A DNA stretch of 64,000 bases from positions 162,140,080 through 162,204,079 of the forward strand of contig NC_080670.1 in NCBI RefSeq assembly GCF_030247195.1, read 5' to 3'. Shown here in pieces: positions 31,145-46,419 of this stretch. The stretch is from Topomyia yanbarensis. Lineage: Eukaryota > Arthropoda > Insecta > Diptera > Culicidae. Position numbers and translations under genes: made by a program. The notes beneath the pieces were generated by a model. That model did no database searches. It saw only the letters and a list, made by a program, of their open reading frames with translations, and was not told the DNA's origin. The first letter of the stretch is position 1; each line of letters starts with the position of its first letter.

Positions 31145-31825
31145 TTACGTTAACACGTCAGCAAACTCCTCATATCTGATTGTGAGTGCTACTGTGATTG
31201 TCGTGGAATATCCAATTTTCCAAACAACCGGGCGTCTTGTAGTACAAATTTCTCCTTGGGTTTGAAAATTTTCAGACCGATTCGCTATTAATTTATTTCC
31301 ACGTGATTCATGTTGGCAGTCCAGTGTACCCACAGTAGAAATTAGTCTCTCTTTACGCCTGACTCCTTGTCCATTCTTTTGTTCATATGTATGTAGCACT
31401 ACCAGAATGGTACGGAAAAGCATTGTATTTCCGGAGGAATGTCGAATAGTTACAGTGTTTGATTCAGAAGACTTGAGCTCGAAGGGTTCCTGTGTGTCCT
31501 TGGTAAGTAATGGCAATTTCGGTTGAGGTGGGTAGGTATTGGAAACCGCGGAATTGTTCCGAGGTTCTGTTAACGCGAAAATAGCCCGCATGATCAGAAA
31601 GCCAGAAAGAATAAAGAACAAAATGTATCTACAACTGCACACGTGTGCTAGCGTCTTTGATGTTTGATGTTTCGTTCTTAAAGTGGCATATATCACTGTT
31701 TCTTCTAGTGAAATACCTGCACACGTCCTGTCCAGATTGGCGCTTTCGCCGTCCTGTCTAGCACTTACTCTAGATATTGTCGCGATTCTGAAATCCGGTC
31801 TTAGTAGTGGCGTTACTCCTTTCAA
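31145..31825 (-). CDS. Unassigned 226-codon open frame
   Basis: An uninterrupted minus-strand frame that I do not recognise. It has one hydrophobic stretch (YILFFILSGFLIMRAIFAL, about residues 68-86) that could span a membrane, preceded by Cys-rich HVCSC, and a Ser/Thr-rich second half ending YEEFADVLT. There is no opposing gene to explain it as a shadow, and it is longer than most chance frames in DNA of this composition. It lies between TE relics, so a decayed TE ORF or a chance frame are both possible. No splice or start evidence was found. Confidence 0.2.
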   Translation of the reverse strand: MKGVTPLLRPDFRIATISRVSARQDGESANLDRTCAGISLEETVIYATLRTKHQTSKTLAHVCSCRYILFFILSGFLIMRAIFALTEPRNNSAVSNTYPPQPKLPLLTKDTQEPFELKSSESNTVTIRHSSGNTMLFRTILVVLHTYEQKNGQGVRRKERLISTVGTLDCQHESRGNKLIANRSENFQTQGEICTTRRPVVWKIGYSTTITVALTIRYEEFADVLT

Positions 31826-31829
31826 CGTC

Positions 31830-32121
31830 GAACTCGAGCCCTCGTACTGCTCTCTCTGCCATTTGGTTCCCTTACTATGTGTGTTCTACCTACTCTAGAT
31901 ATTCAAGAGCTTCCTCCGGCTGTAGTTTCACGTTGGCAAGTTTCAAACGTTTTAGTGCTAAAGTTTTAGTGTGTCCAACTTTTCTAGATGTAAATGTGTT
32001 AATTTCGCCTTGGAAGTTGATACGGCAATATTTGAAATTAAAATTCAGTTGAGCTGCACCAACGAGCAGAATAAAAGATCGCGATAACATTTTCTGCCTA
32101 TATCGTAGCAATCAAAACATT
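31830..32121. other. Unassigned AT-rich interval
   Basis: A 73-codon minus-strand frame (31890-32111) ends ALKRLKLANVKLQPEEALEYLE. It looks somewhat protein-like but is unrecognised; it may be continuous with the frame at 31145-31825 in a decayed element. Confidence 0.25.
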
Positions 32122-32430
32122 TTACATTTGACGGATCTCCTCTATCTGTTCATCGAAGAGCTCGTGGTAAAAACAGCTAAAGTACTCATGTGCCCGAGGG
32201 GTAATCGAGCTACTGGTGTAAATGACCGTAATACTTTTATTGGTACACAGTGCCAGATCGTGTAGTCGTACCTCGATTGTGTCATCGTCAATATATACTG
32301 TATGTACAACGTTTTCACAATCGAATACGTGTCGCTTTTTTCCGAGACGCGAATGCTTCTGCCTCAATTATGGTTCAGAGCAAAATCAAAAATCTCGATT
32401 CAAGTTTTCGTTTTTTCAAAAATATTAGAA
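32122..32430 (-). pseudogene. LINE ORF1-like fragment, copy 1
   Basis: The minus-strand frame includes VVHTVYIDDDTIEVRLHDLALCT, matching VYIENDTTEVRLHDWASRT in the larger copy at 33125-33772, GVYMDDDIVEARLNDLVRYT at about 40780 on the plus strand, and ISIYMDDGQIEVRLQNLVQFT near 52720. The repeated presence of this block in four places marks a dispersed family; I infer LINE ORF1 from the zinc knuckle in the larger copy. Confidence 0.6.
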
Positions 32431-32672
32431 ACTTATGAAGTGGTAGATGGTGTCAGCTGAAATTCTTCTTCAAAACTGTGTATTCCTAAATGTTTGATGA
32501 AACAAATATTATTCCCCGAAGATGCATGGAAATCTTGTTAAATTCCATTATCAGGAGAATTCTTCGCGCAGCTGCGATCAATATCGTACAGTGTAAAGTG
32601 CAAAGCTTGTAGAGTATATGTGCCGAATATCGAATCGTATATTAAAAATATCAAAACAAGCAAATTTTCAGA

Positions 32673-32900
32673 ATGAAGCTTTTCACCAGAAACTCAATAG
32701 ATAGAGCTCATCTAGTTCAGTTGCTACTTATCTTAACTACAGTCTTTAGTTGTCCAAATAATGCTGAATGCTACCCAATACACTTCGCCAAAGGCATAAA
32801 TCCCACAGAATATCTACCCAGTACGCTAAATGTTTTGTTCGTCAAAGCTAGCATGTTTCGTCACCTACTCCATTTTAGGTGTCATTCGCTTCTCTTTTGA
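32673..32900 (+). CDS. Small ORF with signal-peptide-like start
   Basis: The ATG at 32673 opens 75 codons beginning MKLFTRNSIDRAHLVQLLLILTTVFSC. The hydrophobic LVQLLLILTTVFS could be a signal peptide or anchor. The second half (after about 32830) overlaps the start of the neighbouring LINE ORF1 relic, so the frame may be a chance fusion or an exon cut off earlier. No homology recognised. Confidence 0.15.
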   Translation: MKLFTRNSIDRAHLVQLLLILTTVFSCPNNAECYPIHFAKGINPTEYLPSTLNVLFVKASMFRHLLHFRCHSLLF

Positions 32901-33772
32901 TGACGAACACGCCTATCTTGTTGTAGATCATGTTGTTATCATTGCATCCTTGCAAAGAGTGCTGTCTGTTGATTTGGAGGTACCAGACGCAAATTGTGCA
33001 GTTGTCATTATTTCCTGAGCAACAATCATCTGTGCTATTTTCATGCTGTTCACGGTTGGTTGTTTTAGTTTGTGTCATACTCTTATGGATCGCTATTTGT
33101 ATGTCTATCTTCTTCGGCATTCGCTTAATTATTGTTGTTGCTGGTTGTTGGCTTACAGACATTAGACGCGATCGCTGTTGAATGGAATGTGTTGGTTTTA
33201 GTTGGATTGGTTGAATCCCGCTTAGCAGTTACTGCGCAAGGTTTTCCGAGGTGTAGCGTCTTCGCGCAAAACTGGTACGTAGAAATTTGCCCTGGGTGCG
33301 TGACCAGTGTTGTCTGATTAAGGAAAACATCATCCTGTGATAACACAGTGATGGTTATGTATGAGGGAATTGGCTTGATCACATGCATTCTCGCCACACG
33401 AAGACCGTTAGGAATGCCCGGGACAAAGAATCCCCATGTATCGTTTAGAACGGAGTATACTTCTTCTGATCTTTCCATGTATCTTTTAATCATGCTGTCA
33501 GGTGTACGCGAGGCCCAATCATGTAAGCGAACTTCAGTAGTGTCATTTTCGATGTATACGGGGATGATATATTTAACATTGCCGCATTCCGCTGTGTGCT
33601 GTATATTGTTCCCCGAAACGAATGACTCAGCTTGGCTGATACGCTTGAACATAATCAGCACGGAATGTCTGATTTGATGCATTTTTGCAATGTTTTCATT
33701 TCTGCCAGATTCAGTTCCATCTGCAGATTTAGTAACTGTTCCACTTCCCGAATGGCTGGCCTTACGGGGCAT
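32875..33772 (-). pseudogene. LINE ORF1-like (gag-like) fragment, copy 2
   Basis: A 215-codon minus-strand frame (33772-33125), continuing in another frame to 32875. It carries VYIENDTTEVRLHDWASRT, YMERSEEVYSVLNDTWGFF, GIPNGLRVARMHVIKPIPSY and LVTHPGQISTYQFCAKTLHLGKPC. The last resembles a CCHC knuckle whose first Cys has become Tyr. This arrangement (NGVRVVRM, KPIPSY, TLVTYPGQ-TC-C-H-GK-C) is what I recall of gag-like ORF1 proteins of mosquito non-LTR elements, which bind element RNA. No intact ORF2 is nearby. Confidence 0.65.
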
Positions 33773-35995
33773 TCCGAAAAATCAACAGCAATACAGTAGG
33801 GTTGTTTTTTGCTGAGCTCCGAAGTAGACAAAGCTCTGTTATGAAAAAGAGGAGCAAATAGACTGATGGTAACAGTTGTCTTCGGTTAAAACAACTTGAA
33901 AATTTTCAGTTATTCTCTAAAAAGATCGTTGAGTTAATCACTCTAAGTACATTCTACGTCACTCCGATTATTTATCTGATTTTACCCAACTTCCTATTTT
34001 TTTTAGCCTCCTCATTCATTTGACGCGGCTCAATGCATAGACTTCGCGGGTCCGTGATTCGAATCATGTCTACGTCATTTTTTCATTTGCCGCCCTTTTC
34101 AACTGTTTGTGAGTTAGTTCAGATGACACTTCATCCTTGCTATCATCCATACTCACGGCTTTGATCGAGTGTTTTTATTGCTTTTTTGTTTTGTGAGTTA
34201 CGATTGTGAATCGTGTGTTTTCTTTGTTGTTTGTTGTTCGCCTGTTTGTTGGTTGTAATGGCTGATGGTTGGGTATATCTGTAACTTGTTGGATCTGGGC
34301 TGATGTAAATTGATAGCAGATGATAAAAGGGCGATAGCCGCTGATTACCGACAAGAAGTAAGCATTAAATGCCAATTTGGATGGATGAAGTGAATGTCCT
34401 TTACATGTGAAAGCATTAGGTAAGAAATACAACGACTTATGTAGGAAAGTAGTAAAACTATTTCTTCAGTATCAATTCATCCTAGTCAATTAATTTTTAG
34501 CTACTTCACATTCGAACCTTGTGAAATCTAACTTAATTACATGTAGTATCCATTATAACCTGAGTTTGTTTTAATCGATATCTCAAACACCCTTGTGCTA
34601 AAAGTATAAAAAATAAGACAGCTCACCACGAATGTCACCTGCACCTTCAATGAACTGGAAACCGCAGTGAACAATAATTGGCCCCTTCCGCGGAATCCGC
34701 GGGTGAGTTTGTCTTATCGGACAATCCGTCAATCAACTCTCTGATGGGGGCGGTGACTGCAACCCATCAAGTCATCGACGAACCAAGACAGATTATTATT
34801 GATATTAATGAATGAAGCAAAGTTAGAAGCCAATCGAGGGCAGTGCTTGAATGTTTATTGATATTTGAATAACATCAGTTACGGCCTGTTAATAGTCAAT
34901 GATTTGTAAGAATTTGATTCACTGTAGAATGTTTTCAGAGCTGGGAAGAAATGTTCAAAGTTTTAGACATTGAATTTTTGTCCTTTTTGGTTGAAACCTA
35001 GGAACGAAATCATGTTAGTTTCTTCGGTTTCTTCAACCAAATGTTGTGCTTGTACAAAGCTCAGGTGAGTTGAGCGAACTGGTATATTAAACTGACCTAA
35101 CCTAAGGAAAACCTGACCTAACCTAAGGAAAAAACGAGTACGATTGCCCGGCATTACAAGGAAGAACCTTGCCACTATCACAGCCGGTGCAATAGTTTAA
35201 AACACCAATCTACCGCGTGAGAGTTTTTTTAGACACACTAATTCTCTGCCGTAACTGATCATCTACTTTGTAAGCGCCGAGTCAATACAAAGTATCCCAG
35301 AGCGACGCGAAATAACATAATTTTCACTGCGATTATACGACGCGACGCGGAGATAGCCTGCCAATAAACAACCGTGACAGCTCTTTGTTTACATTGTTCA
35401 CTCCCGGTAGGGACAGATGCGGCAAATACCGCAGAATATCTGTGTTACAAAGTACAATAGTCGGTTCACCTGCAGCCGATCCAGCTGACGGTACTAAGAT
35501 AGGCAAATAATCAGAAAGGTAATGCTCGAACATCAACCGCGATAAGTGAGTTAGTTGGGTCGCGATGGTGGCGCGCATGATTGATACGTTTGCGCGCCTC
35601 AGGTAGGGTCCGTGATATGATCTTTGTATCTACTGGTTTGAATATTTGCATATTAAAACGATGCAGTGGGAACTCTAGACACAATGTTTTAATATGAATA
35701 ACTGATAACGCTGGAATGTCCCAGAAAAAAAGGAGCGCGGGTGCGTGTAAACTAATTGGCACCGGGATGGCGATAACGGGGAATCACCTGCCCTGTGAAT
35801 GGCATTCGGAAGTGAAATGGTTAGACTTCTATCAACAATAATCCCCTTTGTCTAGAGTTAGTTAGAAATATTCTGTTGGATAACACCAGTTTCATTAAAC
35901 ACATTTTGTTGATTTAATCTATTCAACTAATTCTCAACCTTATTATGTCGTATCTAGAATATCTAGGTAATATGGATCAATGAACTTAATGGTGC
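33773..35995. other. Non-coding stretch
   Basis: T/G-rich simple text at about 34170-34260. A 15-base palindrome CCGCGGAATCCGCGG sits in a short GC-rich patch at 34688-34702. A duplicated CTGACCTAACCTAAGGAAAA lies at about 35093-35133. Minus-strand frames at 34963-35762 have no recognised motif. Confidence 0.4.
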
Positions 35996-36050
35996 GAACA
36001 TAACGTAGTTGGTAAATCGATTGTCTTGTACGCAGCTCACCTGGTTTTAC
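35996..36050 (+). repeat. SINE head fragment
   Basis: ACATAACGTAGTTGGTAAAT followed by CGATTGTCTTGTACGCAGCTC matches the tRNA-like head of the SINE at 40488-40652. The body and tail are absent. Confidence 0.75.
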
Positions 36051-37718
36051 GACACTTGTCATATTGCCGATTCGCTAAATTTCTCCTCATTTGGATACTT
36101 ATTCTTAGCCTTGTCCAGACACTTACTAGAGATTCTCATGGAGAATTCCGATAGTTGGCATTGATGTTAAGTTGTTATAAATATAGCTCTAACTACTGTC
36201 AACTACAAAACACATCCGTTTCTAAATACCTGTACATGCCCCACTGATTTGCCGATTCATTAAATAAACGCAGCAATGCGATATTAGTCCAGGATCCCAA
36301 ATCGGTAAGGTTTTGATGAACTTTGTCCTCTGCTTTTGCTCGAATCATCATCTTCCACCATTTGTCATCGTTAGAAACAAGCTAAGCTGCACTTTGGAAC
36401 AGTCAGTGGGAAAACAATTCGTTAGAACAGCAGGTGTATGTAATTGAATTAAATGAATTGCTACCTCATCGTTATCGTCATGCATATAGGTAATTACCGG
36501 AGAACTAAGATGTTAAGTGAAACGCTGCTGCGGTCGGCACCCGGTGCTTTCATATATTGAAAACAGATGGGATGATATGCGTTTCGTGAGCACACGAAGT
36601 GCTACCCGGGGTGTACGTGATTGCATAAGTGATGCACTAATTAGCCATGAATTTACTTGCATTCCTTAATTGTCATAAGCTTCAAGGCGTGCTAGCTCTT
36701 GTCAAACCAGTTTAACTTTTAAACCGATTTAAAATATTTGATAAGCTCCGACATGGTTTAAACCAGATGATGCTGTCATTTGTATGGCTGCATTCTAGTC
36801 AGCGATACAAGAAAATGTTAAAAAATAACCAATTCCAGTTTGACAATTGAGTAAATTATATAAAGCCGTGAACTACTTATTAGTTCGATATTTTTTTGCA
36901 ATGAAATAGAATTTCATCATCATATGTTTCGATCATTAGCGTGTGAGAACGCCTTTGTTGGCCTTTAAAACTGTTTTCTTTTGGCAATTTTGGATGCAGT
37001 CGTTCCTTCAATGATAGGTATCAATGTCTCAACCGGACTAAACCCAGGCTTAAAACCAAGGACAATACCATCTGGCGGTATGAACTAAATCGCAGCTTAC
37101 CGCTATAAGTATACTAGTCAATACTACGTTGGATAACGGAAATCATTGTATTCTCGCTTGTTCTACAGACAATAAAAGCAAATGATACAGTTTGACCGAT
37201 GAGTGCCATGCGATATGTCCCGTTAATTATTTTGCGTTGCGTGCTTGTCACAGTACACCATCTGCATACGATATGCAGTTTCGAGACGGAAAGTGAGTAC
37301 AAAAATAACTCACATGTCTAGATCACGCAATCATGGACTAATCTAGACCGAACATTCTAGTCGTTACGCGCGTCGTGTAACCCTTGGACTTTGGAGCTAT
37401 ATTCAGAAGCATGATAGGACTAACTAAAAAGTTCCTGGTGAATCATAACTGATCCTCAAAATCGCACAGTCATTTTGGTTAGAAGGAGAAATGGGGGTAA
37501 TACCGATACCATTTTTCCCAAATTAAATTGATCATTTTAATTTCTTGTTTTGATAGTTATTAATACAAAATGTTTTGGTCAAGACCACAAAATTATTTTC
37601 AATAAAACTTAACGACTGTAAGAAAATTAAGAGAAAAACATATTCTTAAACAGCTACGGCCAATAGCGATACACTTTTTGGAATTGCCTTTTTCACTATT
37701 GATATGATTTTTTTAAAA
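36051..37718. other. Non-coding stretch
   Basis: No gene or repeat family recognised. A GC-richer patch lies at about 36520-36620. Confidence 0.35.
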
Positions 37719-37789
37719 CACTTTTTTATGATTTCTTCCGTTTAATTAAAAAAATAGTGAAATTAAACGGAAGAAATCAGAAAAAAGTG
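37719..37789. repeat. Near-perfect 29-bp-arm palindrome
   Basis: Arms 37719-37747 and 37761-37789 differ at one position (CACTTTTTTATGATTTCTTC versus the reversed CACTTTTTTCTGATTTCTTC), with a 13-base spacer. They could form a hairpin with a 29-bp stem. Confidence 0.85.
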
Positions 37790-37861
37790 ATTAATATAAC
37801 ATTCCACAAAGTCGCTCAAAAGCAGTGCTTTTCTAAAGGGGAAACAGTTTTTCCATCAATT

Positions 37862-38056
37862 TCAGAAGTGTGATGTCCAACTGATAGGTCTAAAGGCCTT
37901 GGGTAGCGTCAAGTCTTTTTTACCTGTTTTTGGAATAAATATTATCCTACTTAGCTTATAGATGGGTACCCAAGCATAAGACTGGATCTCAGGATGTTTA
38001 GTAGATCCGGAAGAATTATGCACGATGTAATCGTGTCCTGCAGCGGGGTCCTTCAT
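37862..38056 (-). pseudogene. Non-LTR RT fragment
   Basis: The minus-strand frame has YKLSRIIFIPKTGKKDLTLPKAFRPISWTS, the conserved K-IFIPKPGK---...-RPISL entry into non-LTR RT fingers. It is cut off on both sides. Confidence 0.65.
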
Positions 38057-38130
38057 GTTGAGCCGTTATCTTTTTTAAAAAAAAAACACGGCGACCGAAT
38101 TTGGAAATGGACGCAGCGGTGCTAACTTTC

Positions 38131-41280
<3,150 letters not shown>

Positions 41281-41393
41281 ATATACCAAAATATGTTAAT
41301 CTCACACCTCACTCCTAAAGAGTCAAAAATGAAATTGGGGCTGCTGTGGGATACCACATAGTTACATAATATCGCTCTAAACGTGCTCGGCTT

Positions 41394-41435
41394 CGAGAAC
41401 GATAACCGAGGTCTAGGCCTCGGTTATCGTTCTCG
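41394..41435. repeat. Perfect palindrome, 18-bp arms
   Basis: CGAGAACGATAACCGAGG and its exact reverse complement flank TCTAGG. A third copy of ATAACCGAGGTCTAGGC follows at 41441. Confidence 0.95.
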
Positions 41436-44400
41436 AGGAGATAACCGAGGTCTAGGCTCACTCCAAAAGTATTGGCATAGTTTAACACCTTTATGCCCGC
41501 ATTGTTTATAACAACGTTCTTAAATAGCTATAACTCATAGTTTAGGCATACCAAAAACCATTAAAAGTAATAACTGATACGATTACCCTCCATTTGAGCA
41601 CTGACAGTTATGAGAATGACTTGTTATTACCATTATCATATTAACCTATCAATTTAGACAGCTATTTTTCCATAGAATTTGACTGTTCTAAAGATTCTAA
41701 ATGAATTGTATTTAGACATCGGAAGCAAAAAGTTGCGCTTCTTTCAGAAATACGAGACATACACCTATCTTGAAACAGGTTTTTCGTGTTTCTTGACCCC
41801 AGTAGTTTCAAAAAAATAGTATGTAATCGCAATGTGTGCTAGAAAATAGTTCTGCATGAAAGGGCGAAGTTGCAATTGAAGTGAAATCCTATTCGTTCAA
41901 TTAGAAAACAGAGTAAAGATGTGAATATCTTGGTACAAACATGCGCAGATTAGTCCAACATGTCTATTAAGTGTAACCCAGAGTAAGATTGAAGCGCCTT
42001 CTGGTAACAGACTGAATAATGATTAAGTGACTTTAGCATTGCTGATTTTCGAATCTACCAATCGTAAAATTAACCCGCGATAAATAACATTCAGGTGCAC
42101 ACGTACATAACATCCGTATATTTTATTCATTATTTTGATACTTGACATATCAATGTAAGTAGTTTCAATAGAAATATGGAGACGATAAATTCATTTATTG
42201 AATTTAATAAAAATTTATTTATTGTTTCAATAAAAAGATTAATCGTTCCCTTTACCTATAAAATTTTTATTGGAATTAAAAATGTTATTGAAAATAAAAG
42301 TTGAAGTGAAAGGTGAATGAAAAAAATATTTTCAGACCAATAAATTTAAGTTTGTTAGTTGGAGCAATACACAATAATTGAATGAATTCAATAACACACA
42401 TTTTTGGTTCAAATATGCTAAATTTTTCTACATGTGGTATAATAGTGTGGCTTCAGTGTGCCTCCAAATGTTAAAAATTGTAACAATATTAATGCTGAAA
42501 CTATTAAACAATTCAAGATTTTGATTTTTTGGATGAAGTCCTATTCTCAGCTCCCCTACATATCCGTCCCACAGGTAGTATGAAACAATTTTCGCTTAAA
42601 ATACGGGTGTGCTTCCCCGGAATACTAATGACGCATACTTCATGAACATGTGCTTCCAGTCACGAAGTAACGCCGAAACAGACCTCCCATGCCGGAGGTT
42701 TTATTTAGTATTGACAGTAGCATGTCGTGATCCAAGGATCGGTCGGGGCGATACTGGCTTCCGAATTTATGACCGCTTTATCGTTTGGCAAGCACATTGT
42801 TTTGACCGGCTGGCTCCATATCAGCAAACCATTACGTCAATCGGCTCTCCCAAACAAGTCAAGCGCGCAGAATTTCAATTTCCGCCAGATACCATTTCAA
42901 TACAGAAGCCGGTGATGCAAAGAAGTGATGACAACCATAAGATCAACGAAAACAATAGCTCTCTCGTAGTATCATTCTTGCATCTCTTATCGACGGTTGG
43001 AATTGATTTGTATGACTTAATGTAAGGCTAGGAAAATGCTTTTCGTTGCCATAGAGAATGGTTTGTAGGTAAGCAAGCCCGCGTCAGTCTTATCGTTGAG
43101 GGTCCGGAGCGAACCACGCGCCTAGCTGATTAAATAACTCGTATAGGAAAAATACTACATAATCGAAACACGTATCGTATGTTCAAAATGAGTAACGAAA
43201 TGTCAAGTTAATTTCTGTTGTGCCAATTATGATTGATATTATTCGAAATTGTAAAAAATATCAGCACCCGAACATCCGCTAACATGTCCTTATTTGAAAG
43301 ATAATGACGTTGTTTGTAATCTTTCAATCAGTTCTGCAGAACATTGTTGCTGTAATTTGTACGTTCATATACTGCCGTGAAACGCATATCAGTACCGACT
43401 GCATAGGGTATCCATAGCAAATGGGAATGTTATGCGTACTACAGCAGTATTGGGATATTTCACGTTTAAAATACATACACTGAGATATTGCACCTTTATA
43501 CTTACACCCACCGCTTAAACCCAGAAGTGGTTTGCCTCCAAAACCGCCGTGTAAACGATTGTTTTTCTTTTAAATTCAAACGTCAACACAGTTCAATATA
43601 CCGCATCTAGATAAGTCTATGGGGGTTTGTCAAGTTTGACGCAGTCAGTACGTCAACATCTGTCGCATTAATTTCAACACACAAAATTATCTGCTATTTC
43701 GGTTGTTTTGAAAATTACTTATTATGCGGACAGTTCTGCCAAACTGGTACGGAATAACTCAACGCCTCCAAAACTTATCAAGCTTTTTCACCATTTGCTT
43801 GAACGAAAACACGATTGTGTTCGTTGATCTTTATTGGCCGTAAACAAGCCTATCACTTCTGAGCAACACAAATGCAATCTCCAAATAGTTTTTCTTCGAT
43901 TTTCACTCCCGGAATCTCGTCGTTTCTCACACTTTCTTCATTGAATTGAGAATTACGTGTCACAAATACGCTTTACTGATATTCAACGCCGCGATACATC
44001 AAACACATGATAAGTGACTAACTTTATAGCTTTCAATTTTAAGTAGCGGTAATAAAGTTTCATTACTTCCTTGTAGGAATATTCTGTTCTAGTGGTAGAC
44101 TTAATACACTGTAGACTAGGATTATCATCGCTCGAAACATTCGGTATATAAGAGTCACACTAATGGGCAATCTACGGGAGCGAGATACAAAGCAAACGGT
44201 TCCACTAGCGACAACCCTGATCTAATATTCTATATCTACTGTTCTAGTATATCTTCCATTCCCGCCGCATGACGATGACCATTATTTTAGCTCACTTGAG
44301 TTTTAAGGCATCGGATCTCCTGTTCTCCTATATTATACAAACTACCGTCAACTGAAAATCATTTGTTCATTAAAACTGATTCGATCCGATAGGAAACTGT

Positions 44401-44905
44401 TACGGACCAACACATTTCTCAATTTCTCAAGCCTATCGAGAACACATGTTATCAAGTCATCCAAGCTAAACCAACTTGTTATTGGGATAAGTCAACGCCG
44501 ACGATGTTGTTTAGGGAAATGGTTGTTTTTTATTGTTGTAACACGTGTAGTTTCTAAACCAGCAACGCATATGAGCTATCTACTTCCTCTTCGAATTCAA
44601 AAGATAACATTCCTAGATTTGTTTTGACAATATGTAGGTAATCGTCTGGTACATTTCCATCGCGCTTTCAAATATTGCGATGTATATATAAATGGTCATA
44701 CTAAAGAAACTGGACGATCGAAAGATCGCTATTTTAGATCAATAAAAAACATCAACTAGCAACTATGTTACGGGATGTCTTTTTATTCAATTCCTTTACT
44801 TGACAACGGCTTAATGCGTCATTGTCAAATAAGTTGTCTATCGAGTTGATCCCGAACAACGATCTGCTGCCAGACCCCGACAATGATATTAGTGTTCTGG
44901 ACAAT
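41436..44905. other. Non-coding stretch with one unassigned frame
   Basis: The plus-strand frame at 42609-43025 (138 codons) shows no known motif; it has Arg-rich text (CRDPRIGRGDTGFRIYDRF) and no supporting signals. A TATATAAATGG word occurs near 44684. Nothing else is recognised. Confidence 0.3.
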
Positions 44906-45777
44906 TCTAGACTCCCGCCCACTTCGCTTGAAATTTTTGAAATTGGTGCTATTGGAAAAAACGGAGGAAAAATATTTTAAATGCTATAACTTTTGAAGTA
45001 GCAATCAGAAAATTACAACTTATACCTCTTTTTAAAGGAACTAACCTTGGTATTTTAATGGAGACATATTCATTAAATGTCCTAATACCTTAACTTCTCC
45101 TATTTTTTCAGGAATGAAACTTTTCTCATGTGATCCCGAGACGTATTTTACACTAAAAGTAGTAAATTAAATAAGAATTTATTGTTAAATGGAGTTAATA
45201 TGTGCGATTTAATGATAAAAATGTGTAAACGAGACTGTATTGTCAGATAACTTAATGTATCTGAATTTTACCGGTAACGAATCTATTTTTATTTTGTTCC
45301 TAGGAATTTTCCACGTTCAACAAGGTACAGTTTATTAGAATTAAGTGTAGAATAATAGAGATATATGCACGAGAAAATGATAAAATTTAATATGAATGAC
45401 AAAAGGCCATATAACCCCAACTTCTCGTATTCGGACAAAGGTCAAAAGGTTTCGTTCGATTTCCGAGATTTATTCACATTAGAAAAACTGCAAAATTGTA
45501 TGATTTGCAATACAGAGTAGAAATATTTTTAAAATGGGGGATTATGGGGACAAAACAACTCAGTACCTCACTTTCCCGTATTTTTCTAGGCACAAAAATG
45601 TCTCCATTCAAATACCAAGGTCCTTTGAGAAGAGGTATAAATTGTAATTTTCTGATTGCCACTTCCAAAATATAACTTTAATTAAGCATTTAATATATTT
45701 TTCCTCCATATTTTCTTATAGTACCAATTTCAAAAATTTCAAGCGAAGTGGGCGGAAGCCTAGAAATGTCCAAATGA
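44906..45777. mobile_element. DNA element with ~180-bp terminal inverted repeats
   Basis: Left text GGACAATTCTAGACTCCCGC, CCACTTCGCTTGAAATTTTT, CAGAAAATTACAACTTATAC and CCTTGGTATTTTAATGGAGA is mirrored on the right (for example CATTCAAATACCAAGG, AAATTTCAAGCGAAGTGGGC, CTAGAAATGTCC). No transposase frame in between. Outer sequence to about 45960 may belong to a longer copy; the true ends and target duplication are not clear. Confidence 0.7.
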
Positions 45778-46419
45778 TGTGAAATTTGGCATCAGAGCTT
45801 ACTTTGACATTTGTCACAATAGGAGTGGGGGGCCTTTGAGAACACAATTTTTTTTTGCAATGCCCTAGTGGTACATTTGCAGGGTTATCAGCTTTTTGCA
45901 CAAAAAGTATGCCATAATTCTCCATTGCATCCAAAGTTTTTTGGCATAATATCTAGGTGCCAAATTCGGTATTCGCTATCATTTTACATATTTACATTGT
46001 TTTATACTTTATAAATTACATATTGACCTTGTTTTATACTTCGTAATTAGAGATACCACTTTCTGGTCTAGCCTATGAGAATTCAAAAAAAATTGCTATG
46101 TTTTAATGTACCACAACTGCGTCCAATTGAGGATTTCTAGGCTACTTTAAAGTGGAGAATATATGCAATGCTTTTTGACCTAAAACGAATCAAACATCTG
46201 ATAGTCAAAATTAAGAAAGAAATCAAGAAAATTACAACATCAACTTTTTCGACAGATTTGCAAAAAGCTCCCGCAAACTAAAAAAAAAATATAGTGCGCT
46301 TAGAAAATATATATAGCATAGTGCTGCAAGCTGTCGTAAAGTTTCTCGAATGAGCTCAATTTTTTCTACATTAATAAGCTGACAAATGTTTTCATATAGA
46401 GAGAACATTTAATAAAGAT

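Noticed and set aside
35093..35133. CCTAACCTAA words as a telomere-like repeat
   Set aside because: Only two copies of a 20-base phrase that includes other sequence; not an array.
42609..43025. 138-codon plus-strand frame as a gene
   Set aside because: No recognisable motif, start context, splice signal or repeat relationship; kept only as part of a non-coding stretch.
44684..44800. TATATAAATGG as a core promoter
   Set aside because: The nearest ATG opens only about a dozen codons and no other gene signal follows.
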